Positions 22,701-33,109 of a stretch of DNA of 64,000 nucleotides are shown one piece after another. The stretch's first letter is position 1, and the number at the start of each line of letters is the position of its first letter. Location of the stretch: assembly GCF_001984155.1 (NCBI RefSeq), contig NZ_MTQO01000021.1:1-64000 (forward strand), read 5' to 3'. A program made the position numbers and the translations under genes. Under the pieces are notes generated by a model. The model was given only the letters and a program-made list of their open reading frames with translations, ran no database searches and was not told the origin of the DNA. This stretch comes from Actinosynnema sp. ALI-1.44. GTDB taxonomy: Bacteria; Actinomycetota; Actinomycetes; Mycobacteriales; Pseudonocardiaceae.

Positions 22701-25700
22701 TTGAGCGCGCTCTCATATCGTGACCTGGTCATCGGCGTCAGCCCGCTCGCCGAGCCCAATGCCGCGCTGGTCGTCGCCGTGGAGCGTGCCGGCGGTCTCG
22801 GCGTGCTCGACCTCGGCCGCGACCGCGCCAAGGCACTGGCGGCGCTCGACCTCGTGCGCCGCAGACTGGGAACCCCGTTCGGTGTCCGCGTCGGGCCCGA
22901 CTGTCCATTGGGGCCGGACGAGCTGCCCGACGACGTCGACGTGATCCTCACACCCCGGCCGATCCCCGGTCTTGGTCCCGTTCGAGGCCGTGGTGTCCTC
23001 GCCGAGGTGACCTCGCTGGACGAGGCGCGTGCCGCAGTCGGACACGGCGCCACCGGCCTGGTCGCGCGTGGCTCGGAATCGGGCGGGCGAGTGGGCGAGT
23101 CGACCACGTTCGTATTGCTGCAACGCCTGGTTGCCGAGTTCGACGTGCCGGTGTGGGCGGCCGGTGGGATCGGCCCGAATACCGCCGCCGCGGCCGTGGC
23201 CGGTGGTGCTCGCGGCGTCGTTCTGGACAGTCAGCTCGCGCTTCTCAGTGAAGTGCGGGATTGTCTCGACGCTGAGCTCGTCACCACTGTTATGGGTATG
23301 GACGGCGCGGATACGACTATTGTCGACGGCCGTCGGGTACTGGCACGTCCCGGCGCTGGTTATGTGGTCGAGATCGGGCAGGACGGCGCGCTGGCCGACG
23401 GTTTGTGGCGGTCTTGCCGCACAGTGGGCGGCGTAGTGCAAATGGTCGGCGAAACCGTGCGCGCCAATCTCGAATCGGCCGCGCGGAATCCGGCGCTGCG
23501 GCCGGGTGGTCCATTCTGCGAGCGCGCGCCGGGACTGCGGTATCCCCTCGCGCAAGGCCCGATGACCCGCGTGAGCGACCAGCCCGCGTTCGCCGCGGCC
23601 GTGGCTGAGGGCGGTGGGTTGCCGTTCCTTGCGCTCTCCTTGATGAACGGCGAGCAGACCCGGTCGCTGTTGACCCGAACAGCCGATCTTCTCGGCGACC
23701 GTCCGTGGGGCATCGGGATGCTCGGTTTCGCCGATCCGGACCTCAGACAGGCCCAGTTGGCCGAGGTCCTCGCGGCGAAACCGCGTTACGCCATCGTGGC
23801 GGGTGGCAACCCCGCGCAGGCCAAAGCCCTTGAGGACGCGGGGATCGAGGCGTACCTGCACGTCCCGTCGCCCGCGTTGCTGCGCAACTTCCTGGACGAC
23901 GGTGCGCGCAAGTTCGTCTTCGAAGGCTGGGAATGCGGTGGTCACACCGGCCCCCGGTCCAGCTTCACCCTGTGGGAGCAGCAGATCTCGGTGCTGCTCG
24001 ACCGGGGATCGCTCGCCGACGTCCGCGTCCTGTTCGCCGGTGGGATCCACGACGAACGCTCGGCTGCGATGGTGTCGGCGATGAGCGCGTCGCTGATCGA
24101 GCGCGGCGCCGCCGTCGGCGCGTTGATGGGCACGGCCTACCTGTTCACCCGTGAGGCTGTCGAGCTCGGCGCGATCACACCGGTGTTCCAGCAGGTGGCA
24201 CTCGAGTGCGCGGAGACAGCGCTGCTGGAGACCTCGCCGGGGCACAGCGTCCGCTGCGCCCAGTCGTCCTTTGTGGACACCTTCGGCGAAGCGAAGGCCG
24301 AGCTGGCGGGCGCGCCGCGCCAGGAGGCGTGGGAACGGCTGGAACAGCTCAACCTCGGCAGGCTGCGGATCGCCAGCCGCGCGCTCAAGCGCGTCGGCGT
24401 CGAGCTCGTCGCGGTCGACGAGGACGAGCAACGCGACACCGGCATGTTCATGATCGGCCAGGTGGCGACGCTGCGGTCCGAGCTGACCGACATCGCCACC
24501 CTGCACGAACAGGTCACCAGCACCGGGTTGGTGCGTGCCAGGCACGCCGAACTGGCGCGTGCGCCGAAGGCGGAGGGCGTCCGGCCGCTGGACGTCGCCA
24601 TCGTCGGGATGGCCGCGATGCTGCCCGGCGCGGGCGACGTGGCACGGTTCTGGAGCAACGTGGTCTCGGGCGCCGACGCGATCCGCGAGGTGCCGTCCGA
24701 CAGGTGGAATCCGGAGCTGTACCAGGGCGCCACCCCGTCGCGGTGGGGCGGTTTTCTCGACCCGGTCCCGTTCGACCCGCTCGCGTACGGCATCCCACCG
24801 GCGTCGCTGACGTCGATCGAACCCGCGCAACTGCTCGCGCTCGAAGCGGCCGCGCGAGCACTGACCGACGCCGGATACCAGACGAGGCAGTTCGACCGTG
24901 ATCGCACGTCGGTGATCTTCGGCGCGGAGGCGGGCGCCGACCTGGCCAACGCCTACACCGTCCGGTCCGCGTTGCCCGCTCTGTTCGGCGGCACACCGGA
25001 CGGGCTCGACGACTTCCTGCCCAAGCTGACCGAGGACTCGTTCCCCGGCGTGCTGGGCAACGTGATCGCCGGGCGGATCGCCAACCGGCTCGACCTCGGC
25101 GGCGCGAACTACACCGTGGACGCGGCGTGCGCGTCCAGCCTCGCCGCGCTTGACGTGGCCTGCAAGGAACTGCGCACGGGCACCAGCGACATGGTTCTGT
25201 GTGGCGCGGTCGACCTGCACAACAGCGCGCACGACTACCTGATGTTCGCCTCGGTGCAGGCTTTGTCGCCCAGTGGCCGGTGCGCCACATTCGACTCGGC
25301 CGCCGACGGCATCGCGTTGGGTGAAGGCGTCGCGTGCGTGGTGCTCAAGCGACTGGCCGACGCCGAACGCGACGGAGACCGGATCTACGCGGTGATCAAG
25401 GGGATCGGCGCGTCCAGCGACGGCAAGTCGTTGGGCCTGACCGCACCCCGGGCTGACGGGCAACGCCGCGCGCTGCGCCGGGCTTACACCTCGGCAGGCG
25501 TGTCCATGGAGGAGGTCGGGCTTGTCGAGGCGCACGGCACCGGCACGGTCGTCGGCGACCGGACTGAACTGGCCGCGTTGACCGAGATGTTCACCGAGGC
25601 CGGTGCGGACACCGCGGGCTGCACGGTCGGCTCGGTGAAATCCCAGATCGGGCACACCAAGTGCGCCGCGGGCCTGGCCGGGCTGATCAAGGCGGCCACG

Positions 25701-28700
25701 GCCGTGCACACCGGCATCCGGCCGGGCACGCTGCACGTCACCGCGCCGAACGCCTACTACCAGAAGGAAACCAGCCCGTTCGCCTTCGGCAGGCGAACCT
25801 GGTCGGCCCCGGCCGGGCAGCGCACCGCGGGTGTCAGCGCGTTCGGTTTCGGCGGTACCAACTTCCACGCCGTCATCACCGGTTACGACGGCGTCGACGA
25901 GCCACGGCACGGCCTGCGGGAATGGCCCGCGGAACTGCTCGTGTTCCGCGGCGCCGACCAGGCCGCCGCACAGCGTGCGGCCGACCGGCTGGCGCGGCTG
26001 GTGCGCGCCAACGATGAGGCGGGCCGCCCACGCGACCTGCGCGACCTGGCGGCCACGGCGGCGGCCATGTCCCCGGGGCAGCCGATCCAGGCAGCGGCTG
26101 TGGTGGAGACCTTCGAGCAGCTGGCCGTTGCGGTGGCCGATGTTCAGGCGTGGCGCGCATCGGATGCCGTCCAGCTGCGCAGCGACGCGACCACGCCGAC
26201 CGTCGCGTTCCTCTACCCGGGCCAGGGCAGCCAGCGGCCGGGCATGCTGCTCGACCTGTTCACCGCGTTCCCCTGGTTGCAGGAAACCCTGCGACTGGCC
26301 GGTGGCCGGTACGAGGACGTCATGTTCCCACCGGCCGCGACGACACCCGACGACGCCGCGCGGCAGAAGGCCGCCATCACCGACACGACCGTCGCCCAGC
26401 CCACGCTGGGCATCGCGGGCCTGGCTGTGACCCGGCTGCTGGAATGGCTCGGCGTCCGGCCGGACATGGCGGGCGGGCACAGCTACGGCGAACTCGTCGC
26501 GTTGACCGCCGCCGGGGTGTTCGAGCCGGAACAACTGCTGGAGCTGAGCGAGGCACGAGCCAAGGCGATCGTGAGCGCGGTCGGGGACGATCCGGGGACC
26601 ATGGCCGCGGTCAGCGGCGCCGTCGACGAGGTCCGCGCGCTCGTCCCGGACGACGTCGTGGTGGCCAACCACAATTCGCCGACCCAGGCGGTGATCTCCG
26701 GCGGCACCGACGCGGTCGCCGAAGCCGTCCGGCGCCTGTCCGGTGCGGGCCTGTCCGCACGGGCGATCCCGGTCGCCGCCGCGTTCCACAGCCCAGTGGT
26801 CGCGCGGGCCGAAGGCGTCTTCGCGGAGGTGCTGGCCACGCAGGAGATCGGCGAACCCGCCATCCCGGTTTGGTCCAATGTGGACGCCCGGCCGCACCGC
26901 GACGTGCGCGCGACGCTGGCCCGTCAGGTCGCAGCCGAGGTCAGGTTCGTCGACCAGATCGAGGCCATGTACGCCGCCGGTGCGCGGGTGTTCGTGGAGG
27001 CGGGACCGGGCTCGGTGCTGACCGGGCTGGTCGGCGGGATTCTCGGCGACCGGCCGTTCACGGCTGTGGCCTGCGACGGCCGTGCCGGGATGGCCGCTTT
27101 CCTGCGCGCGTTGGCCGGGCTCGCCGTCGCCGGTGTGCCGGTGACCGTGACGCCGCTGTTCACCGGCCGGGCCGAACCGGTCCGGCTCGAAGAGATCCCG
27201 GCTCGGCCCCAGTGGTTCGTCGATGGAGGACTCGTGCGTGACATCAACGGCAAGGCGCTCGGTGGCGGCCTGCGCCCGGCCACCGAGCAGCCGCGAATCA
27301 CCATGGCAGGCCAGGCGAACCGCGAAGTGATCGTCAAGGAGTTCCTGGACGGCATGCGGGAAGCCGTTGCCGCGCAACGTGACGTGCTACTCGGCTACCT
27401 CGGCACGGCACCCGCGGCGCCCGCTCCGCTGCCCGCGCCGCATCCGGTCGTCGTGCCGGAGGCCGTTGCGGAACCGGTCCCCGAGCCGCACCGGCCGACA
27501 CTGGACGTCGGCACGGTCGTGCTGGAAACCATCAGCGCGCGCACCGGCTACCCGCCCGAGATGCTGGAACCGGGCCTTGACCTGGAAGCGGACCTGTCGA
27601 TCGACTCGATCAAGCGGACCGAGATCATCGGCGAGCTGGCCACGGCGCTCGGCGTGACCGGCGACGGCGCCGCCGTGGAGGCGCTGACCGGGATCAAGAC
27701 CATCGAGGGCATCGTCGGCTGGTTCACCCGAACCGAACCGGCGCCCGCCCAGGCGAAGATCGGTGACACCCCGGTCCGCCAGGTACCCAGCCTGGTCGCG
27801 ATCGACGCCTGCCCGGCACCCGGTTCGCTGGCGGGCCAGCGGATCCTGATCGTGGACGACGGCGGAGACGTCGGGCTGGAACTGGCCGACCGGATCGAAC
27901 GGCTCGGCGGCACGGCGCACACGACCCAGCACGTCACCACCGTCGACGCCGACTACGTGCTGTACCTGAGCGCGTTGCGTTCGACCGGTGAGCCCACGTT
28001 GCCCGAAGCCTACGAGGAAATCCGCACGAGCCTGCTGTCCGGCGTCAAGGGCTTGATCGTGGCGACCGCGGGTGGCGGGACGTTCGGCTTCGACGAACCG
28101 GAGGACGACCACGAGCCGCTGGACCTCGGCATGCACGGCCTGATCCGCACGGTCGCCGCGGAGTACCCGGACCTGCACGTGCGCGCGGTCGACGTGAGCA
28201 CGAAGGAAAGCCACCGCGTGATCGCGGCGTCCCTGCTGGCCGAGCTGACCACAGTGGACGGACCAGCGGTCGTCGGGCACGCGTCCGGCACACGCCACGC
28301 CATCGAACTCGACACCGCCGAACTCGACACCGAGCTGGCCGGTGACGGGCAGGTGGACCTGGACGAGGACAGCGTGGTGCTGCTGACCGGCGGAGCACGC
28401 GGGATCACGGCACTCGCCGCGATCGAGATGGCCGAGCGGACCGGGTGCCGGATCGAGCTGATCGGCCGGACCGCGCCGCCGAAGGGACCGGAGGACGCGC
28501 GGACAGCCGCCGCGGCGACCGAGGCCGATCTGCGCCGGGCGCTGATCGAGACGGGCCTGACCGACCGCGAGGAGATCGCCACGGCGGCCCGCAAGATCCT
28601 GGCCGAACGCGAGGTCCGGACGACCATGGACGCACTTCGCGCCGCGGCGGCGTCCGTGCGCTACCACGCTTGCGACGTGCAGGACGCCGACGCGGTGCAC

Positions 28701-29174
28701 GCGGTGATCGGTGACATCGTCGGCCGCTTCGGCCGGATCGACGGCGTGGTGCACGGCGCCGGGGTGCTGGACGACAAACTGCTGGCCGACAAGACCCCCG
28801 AGGCGTTCGCCCGCGTGTACAACACCAAGGTCGGCGGCGCGCGGGCCTTGGCGAAGGCGCTGGAGCACGACCCGAAGTTCATGGTGCTGTTCGGCAGCAT
28901 CAGCGGTGTGCTCGGCAACCGCGGCCAGGCCGACTACTCCGCGGCCAACGACACACTGGACCGGATCGCCCGGTTCTGGGCCACCCGGACCAGTGCCCGT
29001 GTGGTGAGCGTCGACTGGGGCCCGTGGGCGGGCAGCGGGATGGCCGCCGGACTGGCCGAAGAGTACGCCCGGCGCGGTATCCGGCTGATCGACCCGGAGG
29101 CGGGCGTCGCGGCTCTGCTGCGCGAGATCGCCATCGGTGACGCGGTCCAGGTGGTCTACCAATGCGCCCGCTAG
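22701..29174 (+). CDS. Iterative type I PKS, PUFA/hglE-like: tandem PfaD-like barrels-KS-AT-ACP-KR
   Basis: 2157-aa synthase. Residues about 5-235 and 279-495 are two nitronate-monooxygenase/PfaD-like TIM barrels (PVWAAGGIGPN; KFVFEGWECGGHTGPRSS), the fold used as enoyl reductase in PUFA synthases. KS from about 631: Cys810 in DAACASS, His945 in EAHGTGT, His985 in IGHTKC. AT about 1165-1470: GQGSQ, Ser1261 in GHSYGE, His1363 in AFHS. One ACP with Ser1636 in LSIDSIKRTE, the form typical of PUFA and heterocyst-glycolipid synthases. KR about 1730-2157: TGGARGIT, Tyr2079. The TTG at 22701 is chosen for its GAGGAGG ribosome site. It overlaps the next gene by 13 bases. Expected role: iterative acyl-chain assembly. 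Confidence 0.88.
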   Translation: MSALSYRDLVIGVSPLAEPNAALVVAVERAGGLGVLDLGRDRAKALAALDLVRRRLGTPFGVRVGPDCPLGPDELPDDVDVILTPRPIPGLGPVRGRGVLAEVTSLDEARAAVGHGATGLVARGSESGGRVGESTTFVLLQRLVAEFDVPVWAAGGIGPNTAAAAVAGGARGVVLDSQLALLSEVRDCLDAELVTTVMGMDGADTTIVDGRRVLARPGAGYVVEIGQDGALADGLWRSCRTVGGVVQMVGETVRANLESAARNPALRPGGPFCERAPGLRYPLAQGPMTRVSDQPAFAAAVAEGGGLPFLALSLMNGEQTRSLLTRTADLLGDRPWGIGMLGFADPDLRQAQLAEVLAAKPRYAIVAGGNPAQAKALEDAGIEAYLHVPSPALLRNFLDDGARKFVFEGWECGGHTGPRSSFTLWEQQISVLLDRGSLADVRVLFAGGIHDERSAAMVSAMSASLIERGAAVGALMGTAYLFTREAVELGAITPVFQQVALECAETALLETSPGHSVRCAQSSFVDTFGEAKAELAGAPRQEAWERLEQLNLGRLRIASRALKRVGVELVAVDEDEQRDTGMFMIGQVATLRSELTDIATLHEQVTSTGLVRARHAELARAPKAEGVRPLDVAIVGMAAMLPGAGDVARFWSNVVSGADAIREVPSDRWNPELYQGATPSRWGGFLDPVPFDPLAYGIPPASLTSIEPAQLLALEAAARALTDAGYQTRQFDRDRTSVIFGAEAGADLANAYTVRSALPALFGGTPDGLDDFLPKLTEDSFPGVLGNVIAGRIANRLDLGGANYTVDAACASSLAALDVACKELRTGTSDMVLCGAVDLHNSAHDYLMFASVQALSPSGRCATFDSAADGIALGEGVACVVLKRLADAERDGDRIYAVIKGIGASSDGKSLGLTAPRADGQRRALRRAYTSAGVSMEEVGLVEAHGTGTVVGDRTELAALTEMFTEAGADTAGCTVGSVKSQIGHTKCAAGLAGLIKAATAVHTGIRPGTLHVTAPNAYYQKETSPFAFGRRTWSAPAGQRTAGVSAFGFGGTNFHAVITGYDGVDEPRHGLREWPAELLVFRGADQAAAQRAADRLARLVRANDEAGRPRDLRDLAATAAAMSPGQPIQAAAVVETFEQLAVAVADVQAWRASDAVQLRSDATTPTVAFLYPGQGSQRPGMLLDLFTAFPWLQETLRLAGGRYEDVMFPPAATTPDDAARQKAAITDTTVAQPTLGIAGLAVTRLLEWLGVRPDMAGGHSYGELVALTAAGVFEPEQLLELSEARAKAIVSAVGDDPGTMAAVSGAVDEVRALVPDDVVVANHNSPTQAVISGGTDAVAEAVRRLSGAGLSARAIPVAAAFHSPVVARAEGVFAEVLATQEIGEPAIPVWSNVDARPHRDVRATLARQVAAEVRFVDQIEAMYAAGARVFVEAGPGSVLTGLVGGILGDRPFTAVACDGRAGMAAFLRALAGLAVAGVPVTVTPLFTGRAEPVRLEEIPARPQWFVDGGLVRDINGKALGGGLRPATEQPRITMAGQANREVIVKEFLDGMREAVAAQRDVLLGYLGTAPAAPAPLPAPHPVVVPEAVAEPVPEPHRPTLDVGTVVLETISARTGYPPEMLEPGLDLEADLSIDSIKRTEIIGELATALGVTGDGAAVEALTGIKTIEGIVGWFTRTEPAPAQAKIGDTPVRQVPSLVAIDACPAPGSLAGQRILIVDDGGDVGLELADRIERLGGTAHTTQHVTTVDADYVLYLSALRSTGEPTLPEAYEEIRTSLLSGVKGLIVATAGGGTFGFDEPEDDHEPLDLGMHGLIRTVAAEYPDLHVRAVDVSTKESHRVIAASLLAELTTVDGPAVVGHASGTRHAIELDTAELDTELAGDGQVDLDEDSVVLLTGGARGITALAAIEMAERTGCRIELIGRTAPPKGPEDARTAAAATEADLRRALIETGLTDREEIATAARKILAEREVRTTMDALRAAAASVRYHACDVQDADAVHAVIGDIVGRFGRIDGVVHGAGVLDDKLLADKTPEAFARVYNTKVGGARALAKALEHDPKFMVLFGSISGVLGNRGQADYSAANDTLDRIARFWATRTSARVVSVDWGPWAGSGMAAGLAEEYARRGIRLIDPEAGVAALLREIAIGDAVQVVYQCAR

Positions 29175-32100
29175 ACGTCGCCATCGTCGGGATGGGGGCG
29201 TTGTTCCCCGGTGCGGACGACACGCCGGGGTTCTGGCGCAACATCGCCGGATCGGTCGACGCGATCGGCACGATCCCGGCGCACCGCTGGGACCCGGACG
29301 TCCACTACGACCCGTCGGCGAGCCCGGCCAGTGACCGGTTCTACTGCAGGCGAGGCGGTTTCCTCGACGAGCAGGCCGTGTTCGACCCGACCAGGTTCGG
29401 CATCATGCCGTCCACAGTGGATGACGCCGAACCGGACCAGCTGCTCGCACTCGGGGTGGCCGCCGAGGCGATCGCGGACGCGGGCGGCGAGCAGGCGTTG
29501 CCGGACCGGGCCAGGATCGGTGTCGTCGTCGGCAGGGGCGGCTACCTCACCCCCGGCTGCGCGCGGCTCGACCAGCGGGTCCAGGTGGGGCAGCTCATCT
29601 CGGTCGTCAAGGACCTCATCCCCGGTGTGGACACGGCCGCGTTGCGGGAAGCCATCCGGGCACGGCTCGGCCCGGAGCAGCCGGAGGCGTCCATCGGCCT
29701 CGTGCCGAACCTGGCCGCGTCCCGGATCGCCAACCGGTTCGACCTGCGCGGCGCGGCATACACAGTGGACGCCGCGTGTGCGTCCGGCCTGGTCGCGGTC
29801 GAGCACGCCGTCCGCGAGCTGGCCTCGGGCCGGTGTGACGCGGTGCTCGCCGGTGCGGTGCACGTGTCGCACCACCCGACGTTGTGGAGCGTGTTCACGC
29901 AACTGCGGGCGCTCAGTCGCAAGGAACAGATCCGCCCGTTCGACCGTGCGGCGGACGGGACTCTGCTGTCCGAAGGCGTCGGCATGGTGCTGCTCAAGCG
30001 TTTGCGTGACGCCGAAGCGAGCGGTGACCGGATCTACGCCGTGATCCGCGGCGTCGGCACGGCCAGCGACGGCCGCGCGACCAGCATGATGACACCCAAC
30101 CCGGACGGCCAGCTGCTGGCCGTGCGGCGGGCATGGCAGGACGCGGGGCTGGAACCCGGCGAGGGCCTTGGCCTGATCGAGGCGCACGGGACCGCGACCC
30201 CAGCCGGTGACGCGGCCGAGCTGACGACCATGATCACCGCGTTCGGCGGCGGCGGTGCTCCCGTCGGCATCGGCACGGTCAAGTCCATGATCGGCCACGC
30301 GATGCCCGCGGCCGGGATGGCCGGGCTGATCAAGGCCGCGCTCGCTGTGCACCACGCGACCCTGCCGCCCACCCTGCACATCGACGATCCCCACCCCGCC
30401 ATGACCGGCACCCGGTTCGCGCCCGTCGTCGAGCCGAGGGCGTGGGAGGGACCACGTCGGGCGGGTGTGAACGCGTTCGGCTTCGGCGGGATCAACGCGC
30501 ACGTCGTGCTCGAGCAGACCGGTGATTCCCGCGCGGTCGACGTGAACCCGCTCGCGCCTGTCCTGCTGCTGTCGGCCAACTCGCCGGAGGACCTGGAACG
30601 GGAACTGCTGGCCGACGACGGCGACCTGATCGGCCGCGCCGCGCGCCGGGTCAGGGCCGATGACCTGCCGTGCCGCCTGGCGATCTGGCAGCCGGACGCC
30701 CGCAGGCTCAAGATCGCGCGGCAGGTCGTGGCCAGGGGCAGGAAGTGGACCGGCAGGCACGACATCTGGTTCTCGCCCCGGCCGTTGCTGACCGGCGACG
30801 ACCAGATCGCCTTCCTGTTCCCCGGGTTCGAGCAGCGCGGCACGGCCGAGCTCGCGGGCGAGGAGTCCGTCGTCGAGCACGCACTGGACTTGCTGCGAGC
30901 AGGCCGCAGGCAGGCGAACAAGCTGCGCGAAGCCGGGATCGTGCCGAGCGCCATGGCCGGGCACAGCATGGGGGAGTGGACCGCGATGATCGTCGCGGGG
31001 ATCTACCCCACGATCGACGAGTTCGTCGACTCGTTGCGGCCGGGCATGGTCGCGGTGGCCGACGTCGTCTACGCCGCACTCGGCTGTTCCGCCGAGAAGG
31101 CGCAGGCCGTGCTGAACGAACTGACTGGGCCGGCGGACGTGGTGATCAGCCACGACAACTGCCCGCACCAGTCGGTGATCTGCGGTCCGGCGGACCACCT
31201 GGCCACGGCCGTGGCCAGCCTGAAGGAACACGGCGTGATGGCGCAGATCATGCCGTTCCGCACCGGCTTCCACACCCCGGCGCTGGCCCCGCACCTCGCG
31301 GCGGCCCGCGCGACCGTCGAAGCCCTCGCGGTGCACCCGCCGTCCATCCCGGTCTGGTCGGCCACCTCACTCGCCCCGATGCCCGGCGACCCGGCCGGGA
31401 TCAGGGAACTCGTTCTGCGGCACCTCGTCGAACCCGTCCGGTTCCGGCCGTTGCTGCACCGCCTGCACGCGAGCGGAATCCGGGCCTTCGTCCAGGTCGG
31501 CCCCGGCAGCCTGCCCGGGTTCGTCGAGGACACCCTCGGCGGCGAGCAGTTCGTGACCATCGCGGGCGACGACGAACACCGAGCCGCGTCGGCACTGTGG
31601 GCTTTCGGACTGAACCGGCCCACACGGGGCAGGAAGCTGTCGCTCGGTCTCACACCGGTCCGGCTCGACCCGATCTCGATCGACCAGCCCGTCGCGGTGG
31701 ATGTGAGCACACCCGTGGGCGCGGCCTTGAACGCCGTGCTCACGCAGACCACAGCGGTGGCCCGAGAAGTGGCCCTGGCTTTGGCGGAGCCTGTTCCGGC
31801 AGGATCCGAGCGGGCCGAGGTCTTCTCGTTGCGGACGATGCCGTACCTGGTGGACCACTCGGTGTTCCCCCAGGCGGAGGGGTGGCCGGACCCGTCGGAC
31901 GGGTTCCCGATCGTGCCGATCACCGGCCTCGCCGACGTGATCAAGGACGCTGCCCGCGCGCTCGTGCCCGGTGGTGTCGTGACCGCGGTCGAATCGGTCA
32001 AGGCGATCCGGTGGCTGGAAGTCGAACCGGCACAAGAGGTCCGGATCACCGCCGAGCGGGACGGCGACCTCGTCCGCGTCCGCGTCGCCGGGTACGCCGA

Positions 32101-33109
32101 AGGGCTGGTCCGGATCGAGGCCGCGTACCCCATGCCGGACGAGCCGGTTTACCCGCCGTTGCGGGCACCGCGCCCCGCGCCGGTGTCGGCGGCCGAACTG
32201 TACGACGACGGCTGGATGTTCCACGGTCCCCGGTTCGCCGGGGTCAGCGAGATCACCACACTGGCGGACAACGGGATCACCGGCGCGCTGACCGTCCTGC
32301 CGTCGCCCGGCGCGCTGCTGGACTGCGCGGGCCAGCTGATCGGGCACTGGATGCAGGTCAGCAAGGACGTCGACCAGACCGTGCTGCCCACCGGCATCGA
32401 CCGGGTCCGGTACTACGGACCCGATCCCGAGCCGGGCACGCGGATCGACTGCGACGCGCGGATCGTGGAAGTCACCGACGAGGTCATGCGCGCGGACGCG
32501 CGGTTGCGGACCGCGGACGGCAGGCTGTGGTGCCGCGTCGACGGGTGGACGACCCGCCGGTTCACCACCGACGACCGGATCTGGCAGGTCAAACTCCGCG
32601 CCGAGCACAACACCCTGGCCGAGCCGCGCGACGGCGGCTGGGTGCTCGTCACCGAGAAATGGGCCGACGACAGCGCGACCCGGGAACTGATGGCGCGCAG
32701 GTACCTGACCGCGGCCGAACGGGCCGGTTACGCCACTTTGGACCTGCGGACCCGGCGCCAGTGGCTGCTGCGCCGGATCGCGGCCAAGGACGCGGTCCGG
32801 CGCTGGCTGTGGAACCGCGGCGCCGGTGCGATCTTCCCCGCCGAGTTGACCGTCGCCGACGACGGCACCGAGGTCCGGGTCCGCGGCGCGTTCGCGACGC
32901 CGAAGGTCTCGGTCGCGCACTGCGCCGACCCCGGCAGACCGTCGGCAGCGGGCTGCGCGGTCGCCATCGCGGGCGACGGCGACGTGGTGATCGACATCAG
33001 ACCCGGCACGGCGGCCACCCCGGGCGGTGCCGTCGTCACGGGCCAAGGAACGTCCTATGTGGTCGAATGGCAGACGGGAGAGCGGCGTGTCCGAACCGAA
33101 CGTGCTTGA
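29162..33109 (+). CDS. Second PKS subunit: KS-(short AT)-DH with C-terminal PPTase-like remnant
   Basis: 1315-aa partner synthase. The KS has Cys206 (DAACASG), EAHGTATPAG and MIGHAMPAAG and looks active. The AT keeps Ser602 (GHSMGE) and His704 (FHTPAL), but the usual GQGSQ is FPGFEQR and the stretch to the active Ser is about 40 residues shorter than normal. A double-hotdog DH has His899 in VDHSVF and Asp1054 in DCAGQLIGHW. After about residue 1190, RRIAAKDAVRRWL and VSVAHC...VVIDIRP recall a phosphopantetheinyl transferase that ends before its WxxKEA helix and has Arg in place of the metal-binding Glu. It begins inside the first PKS gene and overlaps the ACP gene by 23 bases. Confidence 0.83.
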   Translation: MRPLDVAIVGMGALFPGADDTPGFWRNIAGSVDAIGTIPAHRWDPDVHYDPSASPASDRFYCRRGGFLDEQAVFDPTRFGIMPSTVDDAEPDQLLALGVAAEAIADAGGEQALPDRARIGVVVGRGGYLTPGCARLDQRVQVGQLISVVKDLIPGVDTAALREAIRARLGPEQPEASIGLVPNLAASRIANRFDLRGAAYTVDAACASGLVAVEHAVRELASGRCDAVLAGAVHVSHHPTLWSVFTQLRALSRKEQIRPFDRAADGTLLSEGVGMVLLKRLRDAEASGDRIYAVIRGVGTASDGRATSMMTPNPDGQLLAVRRAWQDAGLEPGEGLGLIEAHGTATPAGDAAELTTMITAFGGGGAPVGIGTVKSMIGHAMPAAGMAGLIKAALAVHHATLPPTLHIDDPHPAMTGTRFAPVVEPRAWEGPRRAGVNAFGFGGINAHVVLEQTGDSRAVDVNPLAPVLLLSANSPEDLERELLADDGDLIGRAARRVRADDLPCRLAIWQPDARRLKIARQVVARGRKWTGRHDIWFSPRPLLTGDDQIAFLFPGFEQRGTAELAGEESVVEHALDLLRAGRRQANKLREAGIVPSAMAGHSMGEWTAMIVAGIYPTIDEFVDSLRPGMVAVADVVYAALGCSAEKAQAVLNELTGPADVVISHDNCPHQSVICGPADHLATAVASLKEHGVMAQIMPFRTGFHTPALAPHLAAARATVEALAVHPPSIPVWSATSLAPMPGDPAGIRELVLRHLVEPVRFRPLLHRLHASGIRAFVQVGPGSLPGFVEDTLGGEQFVTIAGDDEHRAASALWAFGLNRPTRGRKLSLGLTPVRLDPISIDQPVAVDVSTPVGAALNAVLTQTTAVAREVALALAEPVPAGSERAEVFSLRTMPYLVDHSVFPQAEGWPDPSDGFPIVPITGLADVIKDAARALVPGGVVTAVESVKAIRWLEVEPAQEVRITAERDGDLVRVRVAGYAEGLVRIEAAYPMPDEPVYPPLRAPRPAPVSAAELYDDGWMFHGPRFAGVSEITTLADNGITGALTVLPSPGALLDCAGQLIGHWMQVSKDVDQTVLPTGIDRVRYYGPDPEPGTRIDCDARIVEVTDEVMRADARLRTADGRLWCRVDGWTTRRFTTDDRIWQVKLRAEHNTLAEPRDGGWVLVTEKWADDSATRELMARRYLTAAERAGYATLDLRTRRQWLLRRIAAKDAVRRWLWNRGAGAIFPAELTVADDGTEVRVRGAFATPKVSVAHCADPGRPSAAGCAVAIAGDGDVVIDIRPGTAATPGGAVVTGQGTSYVVEWQTGERRVRTERA

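Noticed and set aside
22713-27377. Very long open frame (over 1500 codons) on the minus strand opposite the PKS gene
   Set aside because: It is a GC-bias shadow: stop codons are rare in this antisense frame, the translation is Arg/Gly/His/Gln-rich without any domain, and the plus strand has complete KS, AT, ACP and KR motifs.
22701-33109. Enediyne PKS
   Set aside because: Domain order has similarities, but the function is split over two proteins, PfaD-like barrels are fused at the N-terminus, the ACP is of the PUFA/hgl form, and no enediyne cassette genes are nearby.
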